Of a stretch of DNA of 45,900 nucleotides, positions 1 to 6,084 are shown in pieces. How positions within the stretch are numbered: position 1 is the stretch's first letter; every line of letters starts with the position of its first letter. The notes below the pieces were generated by a model. It had not been told where the DNA came from. It saw only the letters and a list, made by a program, of their open reading frames with translations, and ran no database searches. The stretch lies in assembly GCA_005879795.1 (NCBI GenBank), contig VBKJ01000164.1:1-45900 (forward strand), written 5' to 3'. Source of the DNA: Deltaproteobacteria bacterium (lineage in GTDB: Bacteria; Desulfobacterota; Binatia; DP-6). The position numbers and the translations under genes are program-made.

Positions 1-362
1 ACCAGCACGTCGCCCTCGAAGAGCCCGCCGTCGCCGAAGAACTCGACCGCGAAGCGCACCGGCAGCGTCGAGGACAGCATGAACTGCGGGATGCCGACGC
101 TGAGTGCGGCGAGCTGCCCGGTGCCGTCGAGGATGGTCGCGTTGCGCTCGTTCGACTGGTTGAGAATGGGCGTGGTGGCCGTGAGGCTCACGTGCGTCGC
201 CATCTCGTAGCAGATGGTCTCGAAGGCACCGAGGATGATCTCGGTGGTGATGGGGTCGGCGGCGGTGGCGCGCCCGGCGCGGGCGGGGCGCGGCCGCGGC
301 GCGGGCTTGCCCGCGCGCGGGCGGAGGGCGCGCAGGGTCTTCGGGCGAGAGGCGAGGGGCAT
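1..362 (-). CDS. Hydantoinase B/oxoprolinase family protein, N-terminal part (runs off the left edge)
   Basis: Reading the minus strand from an ATG at 362 gives an open frame to the window edge, about 120 residues, mid-codon at base 1. After a basic, low-complexity stretch of about 35 residues it reads ADPITTEII, then NERNATILDGTGQLAA and later FFGDGGLFEGDVLV. This matches the start of HyuB (N-methylhydantoinase B / 5-oxoprolinase beta half): the DPIT-EI opening, a D-x-x-G-x-L-A segment, and a GD-V region that normally leads to NDP. The family hydrolyses cyclic amides with ATP, usually with a HyuA partner, which would lie outside the window. A TTGTCA-17-TAGCCA promoter-like pair lies directly upstream. 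The Arg/Pro/Ala-rich N-terminus is unusual, so the true start could be nearer the ADPITTEII segment. Family assignment is good; the substrate is unknown. Confidence 0.75.
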   Translation of the reverse strand, partial: MPLASRPKTLRALRPRAGKPAPRPRPARAGRATAADPITTEIILGAFETICYEMATHVSLTATTPILNQSNERNATILDGTGQLAALSVGIPQFMLSSTLPVRFAVEFFGDGGLFEGDVL

Positions 363-368
363 GGGGTG

Positions 369-397
369 TGGCTACATCGAAGCGCAGGGAGTGACAA
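369..397 (-). promoter_or_regulatory. Predicted sigma70-like promoter for the hydantoinase B gene
   Basis: On the minus strand TTGTCA (397-392) is followed after 17 nt by TAGCCA (374-369). The expected start site, 6-7 nt beyond the -10, falls on the A of the ATG at 362, so the transcript would be leaderless. Hexamer matches are partial; this is inference. Confidence 0.35.
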
Positions 398-450
398 GGG
401 CGGGGCGGCCGGTGGCGGTCGCAGAACGCGTGGCGGCGTCCCGCAGCTCG

Positions 451-861
451 CTACCGCAGCGGCCGGAACCGCGGCAGCGTCACCTCGTCGTTCACCTTGT
501 CGAACACCACCTCGACCGGCATTCCGACACGGAGAGCTTCGTTCGTGCACCCGACCACGTTCGAGTGCAGGCGGATGCCCTCCTCCAGCTCGACGATGAC
601 GACGTTGTAAGGCACGTCCTCGAAGAAGGCGGGGTGCTGCGGGCGGTGGACGACGATGAACGAGTAGATCGTCCCGCGACCCGAGAGCCGGACCCACGTC
701 CCGCCCTCGGCGAGGCAGCGGGGGCAGAGGACGCTAGGCGGCCAGCGGAGGTGCCCGCACGCGGCGCAGCGCTGCGCCCGCAGCTCGCCCGCGCGGCAGC
801 CCTCCCAGTAGGGGGCGCCGTCCTCGGTCACCGCCGGCAGCGGCTTCTCGATGACGAACAT
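451..861 (-). CDS. DUF35 OB-fold zinc-ribbon protein (ChsH2-type partner of thiolase-like aldolase)
   Basis: A 136-residue protein with a rubredoxin-like zinc ribbon near residues 32-50 (CAACG and LCPRC, two C-x2-C pairs), followed by an OB-fold region (GRGTIYSFIVVHRP; a segment ending in VVIVELEEG) and the conserved closing pattern around LRVGMPVEVVFD. DUF35 proteins bind acyl-CoA and partner thiolase-like proteins. In ChsH2-Ltp2 of actinobacterial steroid catabolism the DUF35 domain is required for the retro-aldol step. The ATG at 861 overlaps the stop of the upstream hydrolase by 1 nt (TGATG), and the thiolase-like and MaoC genes lie further upstream in the same run, which supports a complex. 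Family assignment is firm; the substrate is inferred. Confidence 0.88.
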   Translation of the reverse strand: MFVIEKPLPAVTEDGAPYWEGCRAGELRAQRCAACGHLRWPPSVLCPRCLAEGGTWVRLSGRGTIYSFIVVHRPQHPAFFEDVPYNVVIVELEEGIRLHSNVVGCTNEALRVGMPVEVVFDKVNDEVTLPRFRPLR

Positions 862-1706
862 CAGCCGGCCCCGGTCGCCCGCCGCGCCCGCGCCAGCGGC
901 GCCCCCTCGACCGCGCGGAGGAAGTCGGCCACGGCGCGGTTGAACGCGTGCGGCTGCTCGAGCATGGGGAGATGCCCGCAGCGCTCGAGCACGGCGAGGC
1001 GCGCGTGCGGCAGCTCGCGCAGGATGCGGCGGCTGCCGGAAGGCCCGACCAGCCGGTCGTTGTGGCCCCAGACGACGAGCGTCGGCTGGGTGAGCTGGCC
1101 GAGCGGCTGGCGGCCGGCGGCGATCGAGCCGACCAGCGAGCGGGTGATGGCGCGCGCGAAGCCCGGGTAGTCGTCGGCGACCAGGCGCTCCATCAGGATG
1201 CGGCGCCGCGCACGGCAGGCGGGGAGCGACGGATCGTGGACGGACCGCTCGAGCGCCCACGGGAGCGCGAGGCGCAGCACGGCGGGGTGCGCCGCCGCCC
1301 CGATCGCCCAGCGCATCGCCTGCACGCCCGCGCCGAATCGGCCCGCGGGCGCCGCGAGCACGAGGGCACGCGTCCAGGCGGGGTAGGCGAGCCCCAGCTC
1401 GACCGCGATCTGTCCCCCGAGCGAGTTCCCGATCACGACCGCCTCGTCGATGCCGAGCGCACGCCCGAGGCTCCGGATCACGCCGGCGTAGAAGTCGATG
1501 GTGTACGGCGCGTCGGGCTTGGCCGAGCGGCCGTGCCCGGGGAGGTCGGGCGCAACCACGCGCCAGCGGTCGGCGAACGCGGGGATGGTGTACTCCCAGT
1601 TCGCGTGCGTGGCGCTGAGGCCGTGGAGGAGCACGAGCCCGGGCCCCTGCCCCGCCTCCGCCACGTGCAGGCGAATGCCGTCGACGGTGATGTCGCGCGC
1701 CGTCAT
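861..1706 (-). CDS. Alpha/beta-hydrolase fold protein (C-C bond or ester hydrolase type)
   Basis: A 281-residue single-domain alpha/beta hydrolase. Visible motifs are the oxyanion-hole HG in LLHGLSATHANW (about 40), the DLPGHGRSAKP turn, the nucleophile elbow GNSLGG (Ser about 108), an acidic residue in WGHNDRLVG, and the catalytic His in CGHLPMLEQP. The layout resembles meta-cleavage-product hydrolases such as HsaD/BphD and epoxide or ester hydrolases; I cannot choose between them. The ATG at 1706 overlaps the thiolase-like stop as ATGA, and its own stop overlaps the DUF35 start, so it is translationally coupled inside the catabolic operon. In that setting it may hydrolyse an acyl-CoA breakdown or ring-opening product. 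The C-terminal tail is Arg/Ala-rich beyond the fold. Confidence 0.88.
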   Translation of the reverse strand: MTARDITVDGIRLHVAEAGQGPGLVLLHGLSATHANWEYTIPAFADRWRVVAPDLPGHGRSAKPDAPYTIDFYAGVIRSLGRALGIDEAVVIGNSLGGQIAVELGLAYPAWTRALVLAAPAGRFGAGVQAMRWAIGAAAHPAVLRLALPWALERSVHDPSLPACRARRRILMERLVADDYPGFARAITRSLVGSIAAGRQPLGQLTQPTLVVWGHNDRLVGPSGSRRILRELPHARLAVLERCGHLPMLEQPHAFNRAVADFLRAVEGAPLARARRATGAG

Positions 1707-2860
1707 CCGCTCAGCACCGCCACCGTGTAGGCGACCGTGGGCGGCGGCTCGTGCGGCGCGCCGCCGTACCCCGTCACCATGGAGAGCTCGACCTCCGGCA
1801 CCTGGCAGTGCGACGTGCCGCGGATCTGGCGCACCGCCTCGGCGACGTGACCGAAGCCGGAGAGGTGGCCCTCGGAGAGGAGCCCGCCCGCCGTATTGGC
1901 CGGGAGCCGCCCGCCCAGGTCGAGCTCGCCCGCCTCGACGAAGGCGCCCACGTCCTCCCAGGTGGCAAACCCGTAGGCCACCAGCTCGTGCACGACGAGC
2001 GGCGTGAAGCCGTCGTAGAGCTGCACCACGTCGATGTCGCCTGCCGTGCAGCCCGCCATCCGGTACGCGGCCTCGGCCGCCTCGCGGCCGCCGTCGCGCC
2101 CATCGTCCCAGGGGCGGATGATCTCGGAGGAGTGCACCTGCCCCAGGCCCGCGACCAGGGCCGGCTTCCGCCGCAGGTCCCGCGCCCGCTCGACGCTCGT
2201 CACGATCACCGCCCCGCCCCCGTCGGTGACGAGGCAGCAGTCGAGGAGCCGGAGCGGGTCGTTGATGAGCCGCGAGCTCTGGTGGTCCTCGAGCGTGATC
2301 GGCTCGCGTTTCTGCGAGAGCGGGTTCGAGGATGCGTGCCGCCGCCATGTCACCGCGATGTGCCCGTAGTGTCGGCTCGTGATCCCGTGCTCGTGCATCT
2401 GGCGGCGGGCCACGTGGCCCATGAAGGTGATCGCCCCCACGTCGCCGTACGGGATCGCCCAGGGCGAGCCGAAGAGGGTCGGGATGACGCCCTGCGGGTT
2501 GTTCTGGCAGGCGAAGGCGCAGAGCACGGTGGAGCAGAAGCCCGCCTCGATCGCCATGACGGCGGTCTGGATCATGCCGATCGCGGTGGCGCCGCCCATG
2601 TCCATGGTCGAGCAGAACGACGGCGTGATGCCGAGGAAGGCCGCCACGCGCGAGGCCCAGCCGTGCTGCTCGCCCATCACCGCCGGCATGAGGGCGAGGA
2701 CGCCGTCGATCGCGTCGCGCCCGATCCCGCAGTCCTCGATCGCGCGCCGCGCCGCCTCGAGCGTGAAGCCCATCGTGCTCGTGCCGGGGAGCTTGCCGAA
2801 GCGCGAGAGGCCGATGCCGGCGATGGCGTGGCGGCCGCGGAGGCGGGTGGGGTCGCCCAT
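1703..2860 (-). CDS. Thiolase-like protein (SCP2/Ltp2 type), probably a CoA-dependent retro-aldolase rather than a thiolase
   Basis: A 385-residue thiolase-fold protein. ATG 2860 is preferred over the GTG one codon earlier because AGGAGG sits 5 nt upstream. The canonical nucleophile region is changed: around residues 81-91 it reads SFCSTMDMGGA. Aligned on GGA, Met88 takes the usual Cys position, although Cys83 lies five residues earlier. The catalytic-His loop (normally NTHGG) reads LPANTAGGLLSEGH, with Ala in place of His, and the C-terminal CxG motif is GYGGAP. Such changes typify Ltp2-like proteins that cleave beta-hydroxyacyl-CoA side chains with a DUF35 partner, which is encoded two genes downstream. 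YDGFTPL (about 277) retains the Tyr/Asp-containing region. The alternative is a structural lipid-transfer paralogue with no chemistry. Confidence 0.87.
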   Translation of the reverse strand: MGDPTRLRGRHAIAGIGLSRFGKLPGTSTMGFTLEAARRAIEDCGIGRDAIDGVLALMPAVMGEQHGWASRVAAFLGITPSFCSTMDMGGATAIGMIQTAVMAIEAGFCSTVLCAFACQNNPQGVIPTLFGSPWAIPYGDVGAITFMGHVARRQMHEHGITSRHYGHIAVTWRRHASSNPLSQKREPITLEDHQSSRLINDPLRLLDCCLVTDGGGAVIVTSVERARDLRRKPALVAGLGQVHSSEIIRPWDDGRDGGREAAEAAYRMAGCTAGDIDVVQLYDGFTPLVVHELVAYGFATWEDVGAFVEAGELDLGGRLPANTAGGLLSEGHLSGFGHVAEAVRQIRGTSHCQVPEVELSMVTGYGGAPHEPPPTVAYTVAVLSG

Positions 2861-2869
2861 CACGGCCTC

Positions 2870-3298
2870 CTAAGCCTGCCGGAGCGCGAGCGTCGCGCTG
2901 CCGACCAGCTTCCGCTCCCCCGCCTGGTTCTCGGTCCAGATCTCGCACTCGACGAGGCGCTCGGCGCCCTGGTCCGCGACGCGCGTCACGCGCCCGCGGC
3001 AGGTGATCACGTCGCCCGGCCAGGTGAGCTTGGCGAAGCGCGTCTTGAACCTGCGGACCGCGCCCACGCCGGCCGCCTGCACCAGGAGCTCGCCCAGGTA
3101 GCCCATCGAGAGCATCCCGTGCGCGAAGACGCCGGGGTAACCGGCGGTGCGCGCGAACTCGTCGTCGGTGTGCATGGGGTTCGGATCGCCCGAGGCCGCG
3201 GCATACGCCTTCAGGTCCTCGCGCGTGATCGGGCCCTTCACGAGGGGCGGCAGCTCCTGCCCCACGGCGACGGTCTTGGGATCGAGGGCGGGAATCAC
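2870..3298 (-). CDS. MaoC-like (R)-specific enoyl-CoA hydratase, catalytic subunit type
   Basis: A 142-residue single hot-dog domain. The hydratase-2 motif is complete: YAAASGDPNPMHTDDEFA carries the Asp (SGDxNP) and His of the catalytic pair, followed by YPGVFAHGMLSMGYLGELL. The GTG start at 3298 overlaps the stop of the upstream MaoC gene as GTGA. The frame is open upstream, but only this start fits the overlap and the normal domain length. It ends 9 nt before the thiolase-like ATG, whose Shine-Dalgarno lies in that gap. Together with the catalytically degenerate upstream paralogue it probably forms a heterodimeric hydratase of the ChsH1-ChsH2 kind that handles bulky enoyl-CoA. The enzyme family is clear; the substrate is inferred. 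Confidence 0.88.
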   Translation of the reverse strand: MIPALDPKTVAVGQELPPLVKGPITREDLKAYAAASGDPNPMHTDDEFARTAGYPGVFAHGMLSMGYLGELLVQAAGVGAVRRFKTRFAKLTWPGDVITCRGRVTRVADQGAERLVECEIWTENQAGERKLVGSATLALRQA

Positions 3299-3747
3299 GT
3301 CCTCCGCGAGATGAGCGTGTTGCGCGAGAAGAAGACCGGCTGGCCGGCCTCGTCCACCGCCTCGGTCTCGAGCACCGCGAAGTCGAGGACGCCGTTCGAG
3401 CCCTGCTTCTCGTAGACGTCGGCGATGCGGCCGGTGAGCGTGAGGGTCTCGCCGGCCTTCACGGGACGCGCGTACTCGAACTCCTGCTCGCCGTGGACGA
3501 GGGTCATGAAGTCGAGCCCGAGCTCCAGGAACACGTCCGCGCCGCCCGCCAGCGCCTGCGTCATGAAGGCGATCGGGTAGGTGGGTGGGGCGACGATCGT
3601 CCCGAACGGACCGCGGCGAGCCGCCTCGGGGTCGACATAGAGCGGGTTCGCGTCGCCCAGGGCGCGCGCGAACGCGGCCACGTGCTCGGCCTGCACGGTC
3701 GCACTTCCGGTCGAGAGCACGCGCCCGATCATCGCCTTCGACGGCAT
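3295..3747 (-). CDS. MaoC-like dehydratase, N-terminal-half type (FAS1_DH-like), lacking the catalytic His
   Basis: A 150-residue hot-dog protein. It contains FARALGDANPLYVDPEAA, where the hydratase Asp is kept but the catalytic His is Tyr, then a Pro-rich loop (IVAPPTYPI) and HGEQEFEYARPVKAGETL, typical of the N-terminal MaoC half that shapes the acyl tunnel. I chose ATG 3747; a TTG 18 nt upstream is in frame but overlaps the ATCAAGTGAT motif. It is the first gene of the five-gene run ending with DUF35 at 451. Pairing of a His-less and a complete MaoC protein is known from heterodimeric steroid enoyl-CoA hydratases. Confidence 0.85.
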   Translation of the reverse strand: MPSKAMIGRVLSTGSATVQAEHVAAFARALGDANPLYVDPEAARRGPFGTIVAPPTYPIAFMTQALAGGADVFLELGLDFMTLVHGEQEFEYARPVKAGETLTLTGRIADVYEKQGSNGVLDFAVLETEAVDEAGQPVFFSRNTLISRRT

Positions 3748-3762
3748 CGTCCCGACGCCACT

Positions 3763-3776
3763 CAATCAAGTGATTT
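3763..3776. promoter_or_regulatory. Operator-like motif ATCAAGTGAT upstream of the MaoC/thiolase operon
   Basis: The core at 3765-3774 is ATCA-AG-TGAT, a 4-bp inverted repeat with a 2-nt spacer, 18 nt upstream of the ATG at 3747. The same core in reverse orientation occurs twice at 7313-7322 and 7338-7347, before the amidohydrolase gene. I infer a binding site for a shared regulator; its identity is unknown. Confidence 0.5.
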
Positions 3777-3793
3777 GAGCGTTCGTCCGACCG

Positions 3794-3822
3794 TAATGGC
3801 CGGGAGGCGACGGGCCTGTCAA
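3794..3822 (-). promoter_or_regulatory. Weak candidate promoter for the MaoC/thiolase operon
   Basis: On the minus strand TTGACA (3822-3817) is a perfect -35. With 17 nt spacing the -10 is CCATTA, and with 18 nt CATTAC; neither is strong. The start site would fall near 3788, which puts the ATCAAGTGAT motif about 15-25 nt downstream, a position suited to repression. Confidence 0.35.
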
Positions 3823-3887
3823 GCGCGCGCTTCGGAAACATCCGGCAGACGCGGGGCTCGACGACCCGGCCGGCGGGCCGCGGCCGC

Positions 3888-4649
3888 TCAATCCACCCAG
3901 CGATTCATGGTGCACACGCGCGCCTCGGCCACCAGGAGGTAGTTGCGGATCGCCTCGCGGCAGCGGTCCTGGACGGCGCGTGGGGTGGCGACCAGACGGA
4001 AGATCCGGCCCGCCTTGTCGCCGTGGTCGGGCTCGGCGTAGGCGTGCACCTCGAAGTTCCTGACCGGCAGGCCGTAGTGCCGCTGGAGCCCCTCGTAGAG
4101 GGTCCTCGCGTAGCCGCTCCCTGCCGCCACCCGCTCGCCGGCGTAGCCGAAGACCGCGAGCCCCTCCTCGTAGGAGCGGCGGACGTAGTAGAGCATGGTG
4201 AAGGTCATCGCGATCGTCTCGGGAAGCGGTCGGTAGGCGCGGATGTCGTCGTCGCTGAGCCCGAGCTGATGGCAGAAGGCGACCTTCATCTGCACGTGGT
4301 TCGGGTCGCGGAGATAGCCGGCCTCGTCGGCCAGGTTCTGCGCCCAGTGGTGGTAGTGCTGCGAGGCGTCCATGGTGAACGCGTAGGCGTCCGGGGCGTT
4401 CGCCACCAGGAGAGCGAACTCGGGCGTCATCCACCTGCCGAGGTAGTAGAACTCGAGGGCGACGCGCTGCACCACCTCGCGCGAGGCGGCGCCTCTGCCG
4501 ATGGCCGGAATGACCTTGTCCTGTCCGAAGTAGTCGTGGGCGGCGATGAGCCGGTCGAGCTCGGCCAGGTACTCGTCGACGGGCAGCGGCGGCGCGGCGG
4601 CCCCCTCGTGGACCACGTTCTCGAAGGTGCCGCGCCTGGTCTCGGACAT
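3888..4649 (-). CDS. TenA/PqqC-like (heme-oxygenase-fold) iron-dependent oxidase candidate
   Basis: A 253-residue, all-helical protein. Likely metal or acid/base residues sit where this fold expects them: Glu66 in LEFYYLGRWMTPEF, His98/His100/His101 in DASQHYHHWAQNLADE, and the C-terminal cluster HAYAEPDHGDKA (residues 202-213). These recall heme-oxygenase-like diiron oxidases and the cofactor-free PqqC/TenA group. The nearest class I recognise is the iron-containing redox enzyme family; the reaction is unknown. It lies upstream of, and in line with, the MaoC/thiolase operon, but a separate promoter-like -35 and an operator motif lie between them, so co-transcription is uncertain. ATG 4649 is used. 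The presence of a TenA-type enzyme here does not by itself imply thiamine metabolism. Confidence 0.72.
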   Translation of the reverse strand: MSETRRGTFENVVHEGAAAPPLPVDEYLAELDRLIAAHDYFGQDKVIPAIGRGAASREVVQRVALEFYYLGRWMTPEFALLVANAPDAYAFTMDASQHYHHWAQNLADEAGYLRDPNHVQMKVAFCHQLGLSDDDIRAYRPLPETIAMTFTMLYYVRRSYEEGLAVFGYAGERVAAGSGYARTLYEGLQRHYGLPVRNFEVHAYAEPDHGDKAGRIFRLVATPRAVQDRCREAIRNYLLVAEARVCTMNRWVD

Positions 4650-4716
4650 GGATGACCCGCTCCCCGGGCTCGACCCTAGCGCAGGGCTCCCCGGCCCGGC
4701 AAGGCGGGCCTCCCCC

Positions 4717-4746
4717 TTGTGGCGCTCCCCGAGCAGGAGCTAGCAT
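4717..4746 (+). promoter_or_regulatory. Weak candidate promoter for the small ORF and SDR
   Basis: TTGTGG (4717-4722) and TAGCAT (4741-4746) are separated by 18 nt. A start site near 4753 would leave a 26-nt leader containing GAGGAGG (4763-4769) before ATG 4779. Both hexamers are partial matches. Confidence 0.3.
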
Positions 4747-4778
4747 ACGGTTATCTTCTGTTGAGGAGGGTTGCGGTG

Positions 4779-5012
4779 ATGGAGTTCCACTGCTCGACAC
4801 ACCAGCCTCCGAAGCCCCTCGACCCGGCCGTTGACCCCGCGTACCACGACGGCCTCCCGCCGCGGCCGCGGCATGCGAACCACGCCGGCGAGGTCACCGT
4901 CGACTGGCCCGTGCGGCGCCTCCCCGCGGCGCTGCAGCGGCAGCACACGATCTCGATCGAGGTGCTGGAGGACGAGCTCGAGCGCGAGGCGGAGCGCGAG
5001 GAAGCAACCTAG
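4779..5012 (+). CDS. Small hypothetical protein coupled to the downstream SDR gene
   Basis: A 77-residue ORF starting MEFHCSTHQPPKPLDP and ending in an acidic helix (LEDELEREAEREEAT). ATG 4779 has TTGAGGAGG about 9 nt upstream. The frame extends upstream to a GTG at 4719, but that start has no ribosome binding site. The stop lies only 3 nt before the GTG of the SDR, so the two are probably co-translated. I recognise no family; there is no signal peptide or membrane segment. Its support is the good Shine-Dalgarno and the coupling rather than homology. Confidence 0.5.
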   Translation: MEFHCSTHQPPKPLDPAVDPAYHDGLPPRPRHANHAGEVTVDWPVRRLPAALQRQHTISIEVLEDELEREAEREEAT

Positions 5013-5015
5013 CCC

Positions 5016-5801
5016 GTGCGCCTGCGCGACCGCGTCGCGATCATCACGGGGGCCGCGCAGGGCATCGGCAAGGCCTACGCGCTGCGCTTCGCGCGCGAGG
5101 GCGCACACGTCGTGGCCGCGGACCTCCGCGACGACCAGGCGCGCGCCGTGGCCACCGAGTGCGCGGCGCTCGGCCCCGAGGCGCTGGGCGCGCGCGTCGA
5201 CATCGCCGACGAGGCCAGCACGCGGGCGCTCGCCGAGGCGACCGTCGCGCGCTTCGGGCGCGTCGACGTGCTGGTCAACAACGCGGCCATCTACTACGAC
5301 CTCGACCGCACCGAGAACACGCTCGCCTACTTCAACCGCGTGCTCTCCGTGAACCTGACCGGCGCCTGGCTCATGAGCCGCGCCGTCGAGCGCTTCATGA
5401 AGCGGCAGCGAAAGGGGAAGATCATCCACCAGTCGTCGACCGCCGCCTATCTCGGCAACGTGGGGATGGTCGACACCGAGGATCCCGAGAAACCCATGCC
5501 GCCCTTCCACTACAGCATCGCCAAGATCGGCATCGCGGGCCTCACCAAGTACATGGCCGGCGCCCTCGGCCCGTGGGGCATCAACGTGAACGCGATCGCC
5601 CCGGGCGTCACCATGACCGAGGCGACCAGGAAGATCGTGCCGGAGGAGATCGCGAGCGCGCTCGTCATGTTCAGCGCGCTGCGCCGGGCGCTCCAGCCCG
5701 AGGACCTGACCGGGACGGCGGTTTTCCTCGCCTCCGCCGACTCCGACCTGATGACGGGTCAGGTGCTGGTGGTCGACGGCGGCATGATCATGCTCGGCTG
5801 A
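5016..5801 (+). CDS. Short-chain dehydrogenase/reductase (SDR), classical type
   Basis: A 261-residue Rossmann-fold oxidoreductase. TGAAQGIG at residues 11-18 binds the dinucleotide; VAADL suggests NAD(H) preference through the Asp after the second strand. NNAA follows near residue 90, then the active-site Ser in HQSSTAAYL and the YSIAK catalytic Tyr-Lys. The gap between Ser and Tyr holds an insertion (GNVGMVDTEDPEKPMPPFH), longer than the usual dozen residues, which may form a substrate lid. The C-terminus (GQVLVVDGGMIMLG) is canonical. The start is GTG 5016, 3 nt after the small ORF stop. Its place beside acyl-CoA catabolic genes suggests a hydroxyacyl or alcohol substrate; this is not shown. 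Confidence 0.9.
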   Translation: MRLRDRVAIITGAAQGIGKAYALRFAREGAHVVAADLRDDQARAVATECAALGPEALGARVDIADEASTRALAEATVARFGRVDVLVNNAAIYYDLDRTENTLAYFNRVLSVNLTGAWLMSRAVERFMKRQRKGKIIHQSSTAAYLGNVGMVDTEDPEKPMPPFHYSIAKIGIAGLTKYMAGALGPWGINVNAIAPGVTMTEATRKIVPEEIASALVMFSALRRALQPEDLTGTAVFLASADSDLMTGQVLVVDGGMIMLG

Positions 5802-5804
5802 GCC

Positions 5805-6082
5805 GACCCGAGACCTTGTCTCGGGTCAGGGACGGACCGAGAGTGCCGCCCGGTGGAGAAGGCCAACGGCGTGCCGCGGCCGGCGAAGCCGGCGCGGCAG
5901 ACGTTCCGGAGCGTGAGCGCGCGCCTGGAACGACGTCTCCGCAGCAGACGCCGATTGCCCCAGGCCCTCCGGTCCGGCACGTTTTGCCGCGCCGGCTTCG
6001 CCGGCCGCGGCACGGCGCTCGCGCCATGCGCCGAACGCGTCACGCTCGCTTCCGATTCCGACCCGAGACAAGGTCTCGGGTC
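5805..6082. repeat. 278-nt nested palindrome between convergent genes
   Basis: Both ends are 23-nt hairpins with GACCCGAGAC/GTCTCGGGTC arms and 3-nt loops (5805-5827 loop CTT; 6060-6082 loop AAG), and each is the reverse complement of the other. Inside, 29-nt arms at 5871-5899 and 5985-6013 are exact reverse complements. At the centre CGTCT (5934-5938) pairs with AGACG (5946-5950). All pairs share a centre near 5942-5943, so the whole segment can fold as one giant hairpin with some mismatched stretches. It fills nearly all of the space between the SDR stop (5801) and the amidohydrolase stop (6085). It may be a bidirectional terminator, a MITE or REP-like element, or a remnant of an inverted duplication. 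No coding capacity is evident. Confidence 0.9.
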
Positions 6083-6084
6083 GC

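Noticed and set aside
861-2948. Apparent 695-residue fusion ending in the hydrolase
   Set aside because: Only the last 281 residues (from ATG 1706) match a family; the upstream part is the thiolase-like gene read out of frame.
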